Source: Ensifer adhaerens
GTDB lineage: Bacteria; Pseudomonadota; Alphaproteobacteria; Rhizobiales; Rhizobiaceae
Direction of reading: 5' to 3'
DNA: 64,000 nucleotides
Assembly (NCBI RefSeq): GCF_000697965.2
Contig: NZ_CP015880.1
Location: forward strand, 3,812,001-3,876,000
The notes under the pieces were generated by a model. It ran no database searches and was not told where the DNA came from. It saw only the letters and a program-made list of their open reading frames with translations. Within the stretch, counting starts at the first letter, position 1. Each line of letters begins with the position of its first letter. The translations under genes were made by a program, and so were the position numbers. This document shows, one piece after another, positions 63,101 to 64,000 of the stretch.

Positions 63101-64000
63101 ATGGCAGTCAGTGCTAACCGGCTCGAGCTTCTGCAGATCGCGGATGCTGTCGCGCGTGAAAAGGTGATCGACCGCGAGATCGTTCTGGCCGCGATGGCCG
63201 ACGCGATCCAGAAGGCCGCCCGCTCGCGCTATGGGTCGGAATCGAACATCCGCGCCGACATCAACTCCAAGACTGGCGAAATCCGCCTGCAGCGTCTTCT
63301 GGAAGTGGTCGAGAAGGCTGACGACTACTCCACGCAGATCCCGCTCGAGCTTGCTCGCGATCGCAATCCGGACGCCAAGCTCGGTGACTTCATCGCCGAC
63401 CCGCTGCCGCCGATGGATTTTGGCCGCATCGCCGCCCAGTCGGCCAAGCAGGTCATAGTGCAGAAGGTGCGTGAAGCCGAGCGCGACCGTCAGTTCGACG
63501 AGTTCAAGGATCGCGTCGGCGAGATCGTCAACGGCACGGTCAAGCGCGTCGAATACGGCAACGTCATCGTCGACCTCGGCCGTGGCGAAGGCATCATCCG
63601 TCGCGACGAGATGATCCCGCGCGAAAACATGCGCTACGGCGATCGCGTCCGCTCCTTCGTCTACGACGTTCGCCGCGAACAGCGCGGCCCGCAGATCTTC
63701 CTGTCGCGTACCCATCCGCAGTTCATGGTGAAGCTCTTCACCATGGAAGTGCCTGAAATTTACGACGGCATCATCCAGATCAAGTCGGTTGCCCGCGACC
63801 CGGGTTCGCGCGCCAAGATCGCGGTCGTCTCCAACGATAGCTCGATCGATCCGGTCGGCGCCTGCGTCGGTATGCGCGGTTCGCGCGTTCAGGCCGTCGT
63901 TGGCGAGTTGCAGGGCGAAAAGATCGACATCATTCCGTGGTCGCAGGATCCGGCATCGTTCATCGTCAACGCGCTGCAGCCGGCCGAAGTCGCCAAGGTC
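63101..64000 (+). CDS. nusA: Transcription termination/antitermination factor NusA (5' part)
   Basis: The first 300 codons of nusA run off the window end. The N-terminal RNA polymerase-binding domain (MAVSANRLELLQIADAVARE), the S1 domain (GEIVNGTVKRVEYGNVIVDL), and KH1 (ACVGMRGSRVQAVVGELQGE) are present. NusA modulates pausing, termination and antitermination. RBS GGAGACAAG precedes the ATG at 63101. The remaining KH2 and acidic repeats are outside the window. Confidence 0.95.
   Translation, partial: MAVSANRLELLQIADAVAREKVIDREIVLAAMADAIQKAARSRYGSESNIRADINSKTGEIRLQRLLEVVEKADDYSTQIPLELARDRNPDAKLGDFIADPLPPMDFGRIAAQSAKQVIVQKVREAERDRQFDEFKDRVGEIVNGTVKRVEYGNVIVDLGRGEGIIRRDEMIPRENMRYGDRVRSFVYDVRREQRGPQIFLSRTHPQFMVKLFTMEVPEIYDGIIQIKSVARDPGSRAKIAVVSNDSSIDPVGACVGMRGSRVQAVVGELQGEKIDIIPWSQDPASFIVNALQPAEVAKV

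Overview
The window is a GC-rich chromosomal segment that reads as an alphaproteobacterium of the Rhizobiaceae, most likely Sinorhizobium/Ensifer. The case rests on a polA–MarR interval carrying an αr7-type sRNA, an αr14-type sRNA with anti-Shine-Dalgarno loops, an SmeAB–SmeR type efflux operon, a short DUF1127 gene, CycM, and an SRP RNA in front of dnaX. I see no phage, transposase, CRISPR array, rRNA or plasmid functions, so this looks like core chromosome with small accessory cassettes.

Layout. 1-11.4 kb: DUF2182 fragment, dnaJ and dnaK (separate transcripts), a class A penicillin-binding protein, an αr14 sRNA, a secreted protein, a flippase-like membrane protein, an M20 peptidase and a MarR regulator. 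11.5-16 kb: αr7 sRNA, polA, purU. 16-21.3 kb: RND efflux operon smeA-smeB-smeR with a TetR-type operator upstream. 21.4-35 kb: an amino-sugar region. One arm (minus) is murQ, an ABC sugar importer and a Gfo/Idh oxidoreductase. The divergent arm (plus) is a BadF-type kinase, a GntR regulator, an SIS deaminase/isomerase and nagA. It is followed by a convergent amidase-ROK kinase-cutC operon. 35-39 kb: CysZ-like protein, SlyX, BMP-family binding protein, msrA, tRNA-Ser(GGA). 39-49 kb: two ArsR-AHSA1 cassettes, an orphan clpP, an ECF sigma factor with a SnoaL tail, a tandem 48-bp palindromic repeat, a BtrH-like protein, a MerR regulator and a FloR/CmlA-like exporter with a possible leader-peptide attenuator. 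49-55.9 kb: AEC transporter, cycM, kdsB, pheA, DUF1127, VOC and WYL proteins, nudC, HIT. 56-64 kb: SRP RNA, dnaX, ybaB, recR, a lytic transglycosylase, an MFS exporter, and rimP-nusA (nusA runs off the end).

How it works together. The central block is consistent with a MurNAc/GlcNAc salvage route: ABC uptake, phosphorylation by the BadF-type kinase, lactyl-ether cleavage by MurQ, deacetylation by NagA, then SIS-domain conversion of GlcN-6-P. The two arms appear co-regulated, because a TTGGTAT-N4-TTGGTAT box lies just upstream of each divergent start. The most interesting non-coding elements are the triple anti-SD sRNA at about 7.1 kb, the putative nine-residue leader ORF abutting an 11-bp stem upstream of the FloR-like exporter, and an intrinsic terminator inside the rimP-nusA leader.
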